Below are positions 1-9,100 of a stretch of 38,303 nt of DNA, in pieces (position 1 is the first letter of the stretch; each line of letters opens with the position of its first letter). Under the pieces are notes generated by a model. The model ran no database searches. It was given only the letters and a program-made list of their open reading frames with translations, and had not been told where the DNA came from. Source of the DNA: an uncultured Opitutaceae bacterium (GTDB lineage Bacteria; Verrucomicrobiota; Verrucomicrobiia; Opitutales; Opitutaceae); NCBI GenBank assembly GCA_903919205.1, contig CAIXHE010000047.1, positions 1-38,303 on the forward strand, given 5' to 3'. The translations under genes and the position numbers were made by a program.

Positions 1-202
1 CCATCGCCTCGGCCGCGGCCCTTGCTTTGTCAGCCTCGCCCAGGTTGACCGTCTCTCGGTGTCCTAGGTGCTGCAGGCGCACGCACCAGTTAAAGCCCTC
101 CCGGCGTACCCCGTCCTCGGTCCACCAACCCCGGAAGATCTTTGGCAACCAGTACTCGGCTTGGTATCGGCTATACCTCCTGGATTTCCTAACCTTGGCC
201 AC
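1..202 (-). CDS. Site-specific integrase (tyrosine recombinase), N-terminal part, cut by the window edge
   Basis: An open minus-strand frame runs from a stop at about 290-292 to the left edge. Its translation contains YWLPKIFRGWW, then WCVRLQHLGHRETVNLGEAD and KARAAAEAM. This resembles the N-terminal beta-strand and SAM-like region of phage-type integrases, where a basic start is followed by a strand ending in a 'LG..DKA.A...A' helix. No ATG lies in frame. I chose GTG at 200-202 (VAKVRKSRRYSRY...) because it gives the usual short basic N-terminus; GTG at 245-247 or 269-271 is also possible. The catalytic R-H-R-Y residues would lie beyond the window, so the family is inferred only from the N-terminal domain. 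The tRNA-Ser fragment 134 bases upstream of this start strongly supports the call. It is probably the integrase of an element extending leftwards. Confidence 0.66.
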   Translation of the reverse strand, partial: MAKVRKSRRYSRYQAEYWLPKIFRGWWTEDGVRREGFNWCVRLQHLGHRETVNLGEADKARAAAEAM

Positions 203-335
203 TTCTTGGCCACTTTGCGCGAGTGCGCCCGATGCTTGGGATTCCACGGGGCGAGCCGGAACCGAAGGCACCCTAGGAGCAAGGTTAAATTATGTAAGTG
301 CTTGTCATAGTATCTCGTACGTTTTAAGCCATGTG

Positions 336-400
<65 letters not shown>

Positions 401-431
401 TAATCGAAGGCGACCGCATGAGTGAAATCCC

Positions 432-902
432 ATGAAATCCACCCTTCTCGTCCGCTTGGTTACCGTCATGGTTTGCGTGATCGTGCTGGATGGGGCCCGG
501 GCCACGCCGCCCTCGCCTTCACCATCGCCCCAGGAGGCGATCCGCGCCCTTCTCCTCGAGTTTCTCGCAAGAAATGATGAGCCCGCCGAGCACGACCGCT
601 TCTGGGCGGACGACCTGGTCTACACAGGGTCCTCCGGGCGGGTGGCCACCAAGCCCGAAATCATGAAATCCGTATCTAGTCCGAGCTCCGGACCTAGGGA
701 CACCTATGCGGCCGAGGATATCCTCGTGCGCCTATACGGCACAACGGCGGCCCTAACCTTCCGCCTGGTGCGGCATACTCCGGAGGGCAAGACCGAGCTC
801 TATCGCAACAGCGGCACGCTGCTGCTACGAAACGGCTCGTGGCAGGTAGTGACGTGGCAGGCTACCCGGGTGGCCTCCGCGGAATCGGCGCCGTCGAAAT
901 AG
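432..902 (+). CDS. Secreted NTF2-like (DUF4440/SnoaL-type) protein
   Basis: 156 residues. It starts with a signal-peptide-like stretch (about residues 1-24: basic MKSTLLVR, then a hydrophobic VTVMVCVIVL core), followed by a Pro/Ser linker. The remainder has the NTF2-like cone-fold pattern of DUF4440 proteins. This includes an early helix (EAIRALLLEFLARNDEPAEHDRFWADDLVYTGSSG, shown here only as a landmark around residues 35-70), central strands 'AALTFRLV' and the final strands 'GTLLLRNGSWQVVTWQATRV'. It probably acts in the periplasm; the ligand or reaction is unknown, since NTF2-like proteins range from enzymes to ligand carriers. It begins 33 bases after the tRNA fragment, so it is the first gene on the host side of the integration site. 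I see no catalytic signature. Confidence 0.7.
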   Translation: MKSTLLVRLVTVMVCVIVLDGARATPPSPSPSPQEAIRALLLEFLARNDEPAEHDRFWADDLVYTGSSGRVATKPEIMKSVSSPSSGPRDTYAAEDILVRLYGTTAALTFRLVRHTPEGKTELYRNSGTLLLRNGSWQVVTWQATRVASAESAPSK

Positions 903-1009
903 AGGCTGGGCACCGATCCGGCTTTAATCGACGCGCGGTCGACGCGGTGTCGCCGCGGCCAACCACGCCCTTCGTGACCCTCGCAGCCACAGGCGCCCGC
1001 CCAGAGCCC

Positions 1010-2122
1010 TCAAGCCGAAACTCCGCCGAGAGTGTGGTGCGGAAGCGGCTGCACCGAGAATTGCGTCATCCGTCGCGCCCAATCGATGGAAGGGCGCTCA
1101 AGATACCGCTCCGAGACATGCGCGACCGCAATGCCGGCGGCCAAGATTGGCACGGAAAGCAGCACCCCGGACTCGAGCGGATGGGCCCTTATCAGCACCA
1201 GCTGGTGGGTCCAATGATCAGCCAAGATGAGAAAGACGATGTTGAACAGGTACAGGCTGTAGCTCAGCCGCCCAAGGTATTGCGAAACGCGGTGGCCGAG
1301 AGCGTGACCCAGGCAACCTGCCCTCCCGTGGTAGAGGAGCGCCACAAGCAGGGCGGCAAGGACCTGCTCCGTGTCCATCGACCACCAGTGCAGCCCCATT
1401 ACGTGGCGCGAGGCGAGCATGCCGGCGAGGACGATTGGGGACGCCTGAGCGGGAATGAGCCGCGCGATCACCCGGCCCAGGCCCGTAGGTACAAGCATGC
1501 CGAGAGCGAAGCAGGAAAGGAACCTCTGGTAGTACACGAAATGTGCGCTCAGCCAGGGGGCACACAAGACAGTGGCAAAAACGGCATAGGCGACGGCGAT
1601 GCCAGCGAAGCCGAGGCGCTGGAAGCTCCAGAAGCCCACGAGGATGAACGGGACAGCAAGGAACTCCACCTGGAGGGTCCACGACGCTCCGAGTATGGAG
1701 AAATCGCAGAGCGCCGCGTTTCCCAAAAAATGCTTCTTCTGGACCGCGAGGGCGCCGGTCAGGGCAAAGGCGCCGAGGCAGCACAGGAGGCTCACGAAAA
1801 ACGTGGGGTAGAGTCGAATCAGGCGACGCAACGAGAAGCCGACCGCGGTCGCCAGTGCCCTGGCATGACGCCTGCGAAGACTTTCGAACAGCACGGTTCC
1901 GCTCAGGACAAAGAACAGCACGACCGCCGTCTCTCCGCTTACGATCATGAACACCAGTTTGGACAGCACCTCGTAGACGCCATGCGCGTCCTGGATCGGA
2001 GGGCGCACGATCCGCTGGTTCTGCGTCGGATCCCGATCAAGAATCGAATGAAAGACCACAACGGCGATGGCCGCGTACCCCCGAAGTCCGTCCATGTGGG
2101 AGTTGCGAGAGACACCTTCCAT
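1010..2122 (-). CDS. Acyltransferase family 3 (OafA/YrhL-like) integral membrane protein
   Basis: 370 residues with about ten hydrophobic segments. The N-terminus MDGLRGYAAIAVVVFHSIL carries the family's 'LRGxAAxxVVxFH' signature, including the His thought to be essential in O-acyltransferases of this family. A typical 'RRLIRLYPTFFVSLL' loop and 'YLGRLSYSLYLFNIVF' helix follow. Such proteins transfer acyl groups, often acetyl, to extracellular polysaccharides, LPS or antibiotics. The acceptor cannot be deduced because no glycosyltransferase cluster is adjacent. The first Met (2120-2122) is used here, but the Met ten residues later (MDGLRG) would remove only a short tail. It faces away from the NTF2-like gene, and the next gene upstream on the same strand begins 57 bases away. 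Confidence 0.85.
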   Translation of the reverse strand: MEGVSRNSHMDGLRGYAAIAVVVFHSILDRDPTQNQRIVRPPIQDAHGVYEVLSKLVFMIVSGETAVVLFFVLSGTVLFESLRRRHARALATAVGFSLRRLIRLYPTFFVSLLCCLGAFALTGALAVQKKHFLGNAALCDFSILGASWTLQVEFLAVPFILVGFWSFQRLGFAGIAVAYAVFATVLCAPWLSAHFVYYQRFLSCFALGMLVPTGLGRVIARLIPAQASPIVLAGMLASRHVMGLHWWSMDTEQVLAALLVALLYHGRAGCLGHALGHRVSQYLGRLSYSLYLFNIVFLILADHWTHQLVLIRAHPLESGVLLSVPILAAGIAVAHVSERYLERPSIDWARRMTQFSVQPLPHHTLGGVSA

Positions 2123-2179
2123 CGACCGTCGATGATGGGCTCCCCGGCCGCACCGTCAATCGGGTCCTTCGCCGCGCCG

Positions 2180-3226
2180 CTAGGCGCGGCGCCCCGGCCA
2201 CGTCAGGGGACGCGCCCAAAAGGCGTCGGAGCGCCCCCCATAGTAGCCCTCCAAAACCCGGTCCATGACCCTGGAGGTCCTCCGGGCCGACTCCCCCGTG
2301 CTGGGGCAGGTACCCTTCCCGAGCAGGTCGTCGACGACCGCCTGGATCATCGGCTGGCCCACGTGCGGCGGGTACGGCAGGTCGAAGGCCTTGACGCCGG
2401 CGGAATCCTCGAGCCGGATGGGGGCTGAGGTGAACATCGGGAACGAGATTTCCCCGAGCGTTCCCGAGATTCGCATCAGGTCCTCGCTGACGGCGCTGGC
2501 AAAGTAGCATGCCATCGCTCCCAGCGCCCCGGAGCCCGTGCGGAAGCTGAGCGCCACGGTGTCCTCAACCAGGTAGTCCGAGGCGGCGTTTACCGCGCTG
2601 CCCCGGACCTCGGAGAGCGGGCCCAGCAGGTAGTCGAGCAGGTCGAGGGCGTGCGAGCCCACATCGAGGAAGTGTCCCGCACCGGCGACCGCGGCGTCGA
2701 TGCGCCACGGGGTGCCCCGGGTGTGCTGAGGCTGGGCGAGGCGGTACGTGACCCCGGTCACCCGCCCGACCGCCCCCGAGCGTATCAGCTCCTCGACCTT
2801 GAGGAAGCAGGGGAGCCTTCGCCGGTAGTAGGCCACGTAGAGCGGCAGGCCCGCGGCGGCGAAGGCCTCGACCATCGCGTCGCACTCGGCGGCGCTTCGG
2901 GCCATCGGCTTCTCCACGTAGGCCGGCTTGCCCGCGGCCGCCACGGCCAGCGCGTACGAGGCGTGCGTGTCGGGGGGCGTGGCGATGTAGACGGCGTCCA
3001 CCTCGGGGTCGGCGATCAGGGCCTCGGCGTTGTCGTAGAACCGGGCGACGCCGTGGCGGCGGGCGTAGTCGGCGGCGAGCGCGCCGTTGCGGCGCATGAC
3101 CGCCACCAGACTCGACCCGGCGGCCTTTCGGAAGCCGGGCCCGCTCTTCACCTCGGTTACGTCGCCGCAGCCGAGGATTCCCCAGCGCACGAGGCTTCGA
3201 TCCGCGAAATGTCTGAGGACGGCCAT
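2180..3226 (-). CDS. GFO/IDH/MocA family oxidoreductase
   Basis: 348 residues from ATG at 3224-3226. An upstream in-frame Met would add 50 low-complexity residues across the divergent promoter region, so it was not used. The N-terminal Rossmann fold starts RWGILGCGDVTEVKSGPGF with the GxGxxx dinucleotide-binding turn. It is followed by 'YDNAEALIADPEVDAVYIATPP' and 'HASYALAVAAAGKPAYVEKPMA', where the EKP lysine is the usual catalytic or substrate-binding residue of the family. The C-terminal sheet domain includes 'GTPWRIDAAVAGAGHFLDVGSHALDLLDY', a typical substrate-site helix with the conserved D...H. Members oxidise or reduce sugars, inositols or biliverdin using NAD(P). It is divergently transcribed from the secreted GH28-like gene 109 bases away, suggesting metabolism of a pectin-derived or related sugar; this is inference. 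Confidence 0.88.
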   Translation of the reverse strand: MAVLRHFADRSLVRWGILGCGDVTEVKSGPGFRKAAGSSLVAVMRRNGALAADYARRHGVARFYDNAEALIADPEVDAVYIATPPDTHASYALAVAAAGKPAYVEKPMARSAAECDAMVEAFAAAGLPLYVAYYRRRLPCFLKVEELIRSGAVGRVTGVTYRLAQPQHTRGTPWRIDAAVAGAGHFLDVGSHALDLLDYLLGPLSEVRGSAVNAASDYLVEDTVALSFRTGSGALGAMACYFASAVSEDLMRISGTLGEISFPMFTSAPIRLEDSAGVKAFDLPYPPHVGQPMIQAVVDDLLGKGTCPSTGESARRTSRVMDRVLEGYYGGRSDAFWARPLTWPGRRA

Positions 3227-3335
3227 GCGGACAGGATCAGCGCCAACCCCGGGGGGCGCAACGCTTACCCGCACTCCTCCACGGCCCCGGGGCGGTTGAC
3301 TCCGTGCGCAAAGATCGGAAGCGTCCCTCACCCCC

Positions 3336-4901
3336 GTGAACACCCCAACCCAGATCCCCCGCGCGCTTCTGCTCATTTGCCTCTGGGCGGCGGCGTCCCG
3401 GCCGGCCCCCGCCCAGGCCCCTCAGGCGGTCTTCGAGGTCAGGGCCTACGGGGCCGCGGGCGACGGCAAGACGCTCGACACAGACGCCGTCAACCGGGCC
3501 ATCGAGGCCGCTGCGGCCACCGGGGGCGCCATGGTGCGTTTCTCCGCAGGCACCTACCTCTGCACGTCGATCCACCTGAAGAGCAACGTGACGCTGTACC
3601 TCGATGCGGGCTCGGTCATCGAGGCGGCGGAGGGTCCCCTCCCCCGCTACGACGACCCGGAGCCGAACCCGTGGAAGGACTTCCAGGACTACGGGCACAG
3701 CCACTGGCAGAACAGCCTGATCTGGGGCATCGGACTCAGAAACATCTCGATCCGCGGCAACGGGCTGATCCACGGCAAGGGACTCGACTGCGGCTTCCAC
3801 AAGGGCGGCTACAAGGACGGCGGGCCCGGCACCGGCAACAAGTCGATCAGCCTCAGGGACTGCGTGAACGTGACGCTCCGGGACTTCTCCATCCTGCACG
3901 GCGGACACTTCGGGATCCTCGCCACGGGCGTGGACAACCTCGTCATCGACGGCGTGAAGATCGACACCAACCGGGACGGTATGGACATCGACTGCTGCCG
4001 CAACGTCCGCATCTCCAACTGCAGCGTGAACGCGCCCTGGGACGACGGCATCTGCCTGAAGGCGTCCTACGCGCTCGGAGAGAAGCGCCCGTGCGAGAAC
4101 ATCACGATCAGCAGTTGCTTCGTGTCGGGGAACTACGACGAGGGCACGCTGCTTGACGGCACCTTCCGCCGCAGCAGCCGCGACTACGGCTCCCTGCGCA
4201 CGGGCCGAATCAAGCTGGGCACCGAGTCGAACGGAGACTTCAAGAACATCGCCATCTCGAACTGCGTGTTCGACGACTGCCGCGGGCTCGCCATCGAGAG
4301 CGTGGACGGCTCGGTGATCGAGGACGTCGCGATCTCGAACATCACGATGCGCCACGTAGCGAACTCGCCGATCTTCATCCGCCTCGGCAACCGGGCACGC
4401 GGCCCGGGGCATCCGCCGGTAGGCGCCATTAGGCACGTGACGATCGACAACGTGGTGGCCTCCGACGCGGACTGGTCGCTCGGTTGCCTGATCACGGGCA
4501 TTCCCGGCCACCCGATCGAGGACGTGCGCATCAGCAATGTAGACTTTATCCAGGAGGGCGGCGGCCCCAAGGCCCTCGCTGCCAGGGTTCCCCCGGAGCT
4601 CGAGACGGGCTACCCCGAACCGGAAAACTTCGGCAGCCTGCCCTCGTACGGCTTCTTCCTGAGGCACGTGCGCGACGTGGAGATCCATCACGCGCGGCTG
4701 CGTTTCGCCACGCCGGAGGGCCGGCCCGCCTTCGTGCTCCAGGACGTCCGAGGCGCCTACTTCGACCACCTCGACGCACAGAGGGGGACGGATCACGCGG
4801 CCCTCTTCGACCTTCGCGATGTTGCGGACTTCAGCGTCGCCGCGAGCCGCGGATGCCCCGACAGCCGGCGCGAGCAGCCGGTCCTGGACGAGCAGTTCTA
4901 G
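3336..4901 (+). CDS. Secreted glycoside hydrolase family 28-like protein (polygalacturonase-type beta-helix)
   Basis: 521 residues. A signal peptide (about 1-26, ending PAPAQA) precedes 'VFEVRAYGAAGDGKTLDTDAVNRAIEAAA', the classic pectate-lyase/GH28 N-terminal cap. The central region has many beta-helix rungs of the 'NITISNC.V' type. N212-x-D214-G and the pair D236-D237 (PWDDGICLK) match the GH28 acid residues. The usual downstream GHG histidine and RIK motif are not at the expected places: the corresponding rungs read TGRIKLGTESNG and RGLAIESVDG. The protein therefore belongs to a divergent branch, and its substrate (pectin, rhamnogalacturonan or another uronate polymer) is uncertain. It probably acts outside the cytoplasm. 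The stop overlaps the stop of the convergent response regulator at CTAG 4898-4901. Confidence 0.85.
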   Translation: MNTPTQIPRALLLICLWAAASRPAPAQAPQAVFEVRAYGAAGDGKTLDTDAVNRAIEAAAATGGAMVRFSAGTYLCTSIHLKSNVTLYLDAGSVIEAAEGPLPRYDDPEPNPWKDFQDYGHSHWQNSLIWGIGLRNISIRGNGLIHGKGLDCGFHKGGYKDGGPGTGNKSISLRDCVNVTLRDFSILHGGHFGILATGVDNLVIDGVKIDTNRDGMDIDCCRNVRISNCSVNAPWDDGICLKASYALGEKRPCENITISSCFVSGNYDEGTLLDGTFRRSSRDYGSLRTGRIKLGTESNGDFKNIAISNCVFDDCRGLAIESVDGSVIEDVAISNITMRHVANSPIFIRLGNRARGPGHPPVGAIRHVTIDNVVASDADWSLGCLITGIPGHPIEDVRISNVDFIQEGGGPKALAARVPPELETGYPEPENFGSLPSYGFFLRHVRDVEIHHARLRFATPEGRPAFVLQDVRGAYFDHLDAQRGTDHAALFDLRDVADFSVAASRGCPDSRREQPVLDEQF

Positions 4902-5287
4902 GAGCCCGCCGCCGGCGCCTGCGGAGCCGCCAGCACCTCCGCCACGACGGATAGAAGCTGCTCGGGCGTGAAAGGCTTCGCCAGCGTCTGCTGGGCACCG
5001 AGCTTCGCCGCAAGCGCCAAATATATCTTCGAGTTGGCGAGGCCCCCCGAGATGGCGATGATCGGCAGCTCGGGCCAGCCCTGCCGGAGAGCCTCGATCG
5101 TCTCGATGCCCTCCTGCTCGGGCATCACGATGTCGGTGATCACGAGCTGCACGGCGTCCCGGCGGTGCTCCTCGACGGCCTTGCGGCCGTTGGGCGCCTC
5201 GATGGCGACGTGGCCGGCTTGGGTCAGGATGAGCGCCACCATCTTCCTGAGCTGCGGGTCGTCGTCGACTACGAGGATTCGGGACAT
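4898..5287 (-). CDS. Receiver-only (CheY-like) response regulator
   Basis: 129 residues comprising one receiver domain. The acidic pocket is D8-D9-D10 (VVDDD), the phosphoacceptor is D52 (LVITDIVMP), the switch Ser is S80 (AIS) and the conserved Lys is K104 (LAKPF). No DNA-binding or enzymatic output domain follows; the protein ends in an Ala/Pro tail. It may act by protein-protein contact or as a phosphorelay intermediate. No histidine kinase is adjacent, and the only kinase in the window (12235-14739) already has its own receiver. Its stop shares CTAG with the GH28-like gene. The annotation as a response regulator is secure; the partner is not. Confidence 0.93.
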   Translation of the reverse strand: MSRILVVDDDPQLRKMVALILTQAGHVAIEAPNGRKAVEEHRRDAVQLVITDIVMPEQEGIETIEALRQGWPELPIIAISGGLANSKIYLALAAKLGAQQTLAKPFTPEQLLSVVAEVLAAPQAPAAGS

Positions 5288-5439
5288 GCGGTTCAGGGTG
5301 CCAACCTGCGGCGACGGGCGCCCCGAACGACCTTGGGCGCCCGGGGGGTGGGGATAAGCTCGACCATGAGGGACCCAGTTGAGCAGGCCCTCATGCCGAG
5401 TTCAAGCCGCGCGCGTGACGCCCAGGTCAAATCTCGCGC

Positions 5440-5901
5440 TCAGCCGCGCACCGGCGCCGGCACGGCCGCCCGCGGGGCCACTGCGGACCTGGGCTGGATC
5501 TTGGCGGCGATGAAACCCTTGATGTCGCCCACGGTCCGGAAGGGTCGCAGCTCCTCGTTGTCGATCGAGATCTGGAGGATGTCCTCGGCCGTGAAGACGA
5601 TCTCGAGCATCGTGAGCGAGTCGATCGCGAGGTCCTCGACCAGGCGAAGGTTGTCCGGCGAGCGGCTAAGCTTGGCCCGGGCGTCTTTCTGGACGTAGTG
5701 CTCGATCAGGCCGACGACGATCGCAGGCAGGCACTCCGGGGACCCCGTCCTGCGGAACTCGCAGGCCGCCTCTCGCGTCGACGCGGAGCAGCGCTTCAGG
5801 GCCTCGAGGATGTGGGTGTCGTCGATGCGGACCGGGCCGGTCGTCGGGGGCAAGGTCTTCAGGGCTGGGGCGCCTGGCGCGGCGTCGGCGGTCTGTGTCA
5901 T
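5440..5901 (-). CDS. Acyl carrier protein-like (phosphopantetheine-attachment) protein with N-terminal extension
   Basis: 153 residues from ATG at 5899-5901. The frame stays open upstream, but that stretch is not protein-like. The C-terminal half is a carrier domain: 'LVEDLAIDSLTMLEIVFTAED' contains the DSL motif with S95 as the 4'-phosphopantetheine site, followed by 'FRTVGDIKGFIAAKI', the usual fourth helix. Residues 1-55 form an extension and first helix (THILEALKRCSASTREAACEFR) not found in ordinary ~80-residue ACPs. Ordinary fatty-acid ACP sits in a fab cluster, whereas this gene has no fab, pks or acyltransferase neighbour. It probably carries acyl groups for a dedicated lipid or polyketide pathway encoded elsewhere. 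The domain call is firm; the role is unknown. Confidence 0.82.
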   Translation of the reverse strand: MTQTADAAPGAPALKTLPPTTGPVRIDDTHILEALKRCSASTREAACEFRRTGSPECLPAIVVGLIEHYVQKDARAKLSRSPDNLRLVEDLAIDSLTMLEIVFTAEDILQISIDNEELRPFRTVGDIKGFIAAKIQPRSAVAPRAAVPAPVRG

Positions 5902-6174
5902 GGTGCTTGCATATCCATGGATTGCGACGGGATCACTTGGTTCCGCATGGTCGTGTAGATTTCCTGTAAGCATCGTACCCAGAGGGGATAGGCGCAGGCC
6001 GCCGTGGAGAGCCGGTTCGCCTTGAGTGTCCATGGTTTCAGGGTACGGGCCATCAAGGGATGACGCGCGGCACCCTCGCTGGGTTTCCAATTTTATCGTC
6101 CGCTTGCATGTTCAGTGCTAACGACACGCCGGCGGGATGTTTCCGCCATCCTGCGAGCGCCCCGCGATGCGGGC
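5902..6174. other. Intergenic region between ACP-like gene and TonB receptor gene
   Basis: About 270 bases with no convincing gene. Just downstream of the TonB receptor stop (minus-strand direction) there are two short hairpins: cccgc/gcggg around 6164-6177, and ggcgg/ccgcc around 6130-6147 with a loop of about seven bases. Neither is followed by a T tract on the minus strand, so they are at best weak transcription-end signals. The part nearer 5902 must hold the promoter of the ACP-like gene, but I could not identify convincing -35/-10 boxes. Confidence 0.4.
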
Positions 6175-9100
6175 CTAAAAGGTCAGCGTGAGCGACGCCG
6201 AGTAAACGCGCCCGCGCCAGTCGCCATAGGACTGGACGCCGGCCCCCGAGGGGTCGTTGGCGTAGTAGGGCGGCCGCCCTGCGAACAGGTTGTCGACCCT
6301 CAGCTGGCCCCGCAGCCCGAGGCGCTTGCTCTCCCACGGCAGCCAACGCCCCAAGTCGCCCTGGAGGTATGCGTCGAACTGCACGAAGGGATCCACACGG
6401 TTGCTGCCCTGGGAAGCCCACTCGGTCTCGGGGAGGATCCTCGAGCTGAAGTACTGCCCGTCCACGCCGAAACCGAAGGCCTTGTTGGACCAGCCGACCC
6501 CGAAGTTCGTGCGCTGGCGCAGCAAGCCGGGCGTGAGGCCGTCGGGATGGTCGAGCTCGTCGACGGGCAGAGTGCCGGGCAGACCCTCCACGTCGTATCG
6601 CTGGAAGTACACCCAGCCGCAGTAGGTGTCCAGGGAGCCGCCCAGGCAGTCGGTCCATGCGTAGTCGAGCGTGCCGGTCCACTCGAAGGAATGCCTCCAC
6701 GCCAGGTTGAAATTGCCGGTAAGGACGGACGTGACCGGTCCGACCGTGTTGGCGCCCCCCTGGGCGGGCGCACCGCGGATCACCCGGGTCGGCAGGATGC
6801 CCTCCAGGTCGACCACCTGCTGGGCGGCGAGGTAGGTCTCCTCCCCCGAGGTCACCGTGTCGATGAAGTCGATGGACGCCCGAAAGTGGTGGATCGTGCC
6901 CCTCTGGAAGATGACGCCCAGGGTCTGGGTGACCGCGGCCTCGGGGAGAAGATTGGGATTGGCCGCGTCGCTCGCCTGCACGTTGTAGGTCTGGTGGAGC
7001 ACGGGGTCGTTGATCAACTGGAGCTGAACGGCACCGGAGCCGATCGAGCTGGTCGGGGCCCGCTCCTCGTGGCTGAAATAGGGAGGTGGAAAGGTGTTCG
7101 AGGTCGCGAAGGTCCCGCGCAGCGAGAGGCCCCCGGCGAAGTCGACCTTGATCGCGGCGGTCGGCGCGGTGTTGGCCTCGTTCGCGAGGTCGGAGGCCGT
7201 GTAGCGCGCCGCCAGGTCCGTCTCGACCCCGTGGATCCACGAGGGCAGCCAGTGCTGCGGGAGCAGCGGCGACTCGAGCTCGCTGAAGGCGCTGATGCGC
7301 TGGAGCGAGCGACCGACCCAGGTGTCGGGCGGGGCGACCAGCGACCCGTCGCCGTAGCGCAGCTCGTCGACGTAGCTCGCCAGCCGCGCGAAGCGGTAGT
7401 CGCCGCCGACGGTCAGCGAGGCCTTGCCCGTCGGAAGCATGAGCGCCGCGTTCGTCAGGCGCAGCGACGCGTCGAACGTGTCGTATTCGCCTAGCGTGGC
7501 GAAGCTGCCCGGCCGGCCGTAGAAGACGACCGCTTCGTCGTAAAAGGCCTGCGGAGGCGCGGAGACCTCGGTGTCCCGGAGGGGGTTGTACAGGCCCTGG
7601 TCGACGAGGCCCTGCCAGCGGGCGTTGTCGACGCCCTCGATGCCTCGGTAGCGCGTGATGTTGAGGCCGTACTGGGCGTCCATCGAGGCCTGCCAGTCGT
7701 GGGGCATCCTCACCAGCAGACCCATTACGGCCGAGTAGAAGTCGACGTGCGCCTCGTCATAGTTCTCGCCGAGCGCGGGCGCCGTCTCGTTGAGCGTCAC
7801 GCCGACGGCCTGGCCGAAGGGGTTGAAGGGCGAGGAGGCCGGGAGCGAGAGGCTGCCCTGGAACACGCTGTAGCCGGTGTTGTTGACGGTGTGCCCCGCG
7901 CTGGCGTCGAGGCCCACCTGGAGCCAGGGAAAGACGTCGTAGGTGGCCGAGCCGAAGATGGACTCGGTCTGGACGCGCCTGCCGTAGGGGTAATCGACGC
8001 TGTCCGGAGAGGCGGCGAGCCCGCCGCCGGGGGCCCGGAAGAGCGCAAGGCTCTGCACACCCTGCCTGTCGGTGAAGGCGCCGCTCCCGCCTTCGGAGCC
8101 GGGTGCCACCGACGTGAAGGACGCCGTGCCCGGGCCGAACAGCGGCGTGTTGGTCGCGCTGCTGACGTTGGGCGTGGCCCGGAAGAGGAGGCTCTCGGCC
8201 TGCGGGTGGAGCGCGAGGTTCTCGCGGATGTAGCCCAGGTCCGACTCCGTCGCGGGGGTCACCTGCGTGAAGGTGGCGTTCAGCCGCACGCGAAGCTTGC
8301 CGCCGAGGAGGGTCTGGCCGTGGAGCAGCGAGGTCGTCGACTGGGCCGCGTCGAAGCCCGCAAACGCGTTCGTGTAGGTCGTCGTCAGCTCGGTCGTGTC
8401 GACGTCGGGGCGCAGCACGATGTTGATGACGCCGCCGATGGGGCTGCCGCTGTAGATGGCCGAGGCCGAGACCGGCAGCACCTCAACCCGCTCGATCAGG
8501 TTGAGCGGGATCACGTTCACGTCGGACTGAGGGGCCTGCGGCCCCGTGGTCAGGCTCGGGGGAAGCGCCGTGACCACCTCGGGCAGCCGCCGCCCGTCGA
8601 CCAGGACGATCGTCGCGTCCGAGCCGAAGCCGCGCAGGTTGAGGTTGTCGCTGCCCGATGCGAAGCTGCTCACGCTGCCATTCTGCTCGGGGGGCAGGGT
8701 CGTCGCGTCGCTGTCGAGGATCTCCCGCTTGAGGAACTGGTTGAGGTTCGTCACGCCGCTGCGGGCGATCTGGTCACGGGTGAGGACCATGTAGTCGAGC
8801 TCGTCGTCCACGGAGCGCGGCTGGTCGAGGTCCCCGATGGCGGTGCGGGGCGCCGAGGCGGACTCGACCTCGACCAGCGGCCCCAGGCGGGCGGACCTGC
8901 CCTCGACGACGAAGGGTGCCAGGCGCTCGGGGTCGGCGGCCGCCTCCATCGTGAACGTCTCGAGGACGAGCACACGCCCAGCGGGCACCACGGCGTCGTC
9001 CACCTCGAGGTTCTGGAGGCCCGCGCCCGAGGCGAACAGCTGGTAGGAGCCGGGCGGGACCCCGACGAGGCTGAAGCGGCCCTGGGCGTCGGTGGGGACC

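Noticed and set aside
3227-3376. Longer N-terminus for the first GFO oxidoreductase
   Set aside because: The additional 50 residues are Arg/Gly/Pro-rich, unlike family members. They would overlap the start of the divergent GH28-like gene.
3237-4796. Minus-strand 519-codon frame opposite the GH28-like gene
   Set aside because: Val/Asp/Glu/Arg-rich shadow translation. The opposite strand encodes a signal peptide and beta-helix rungs.
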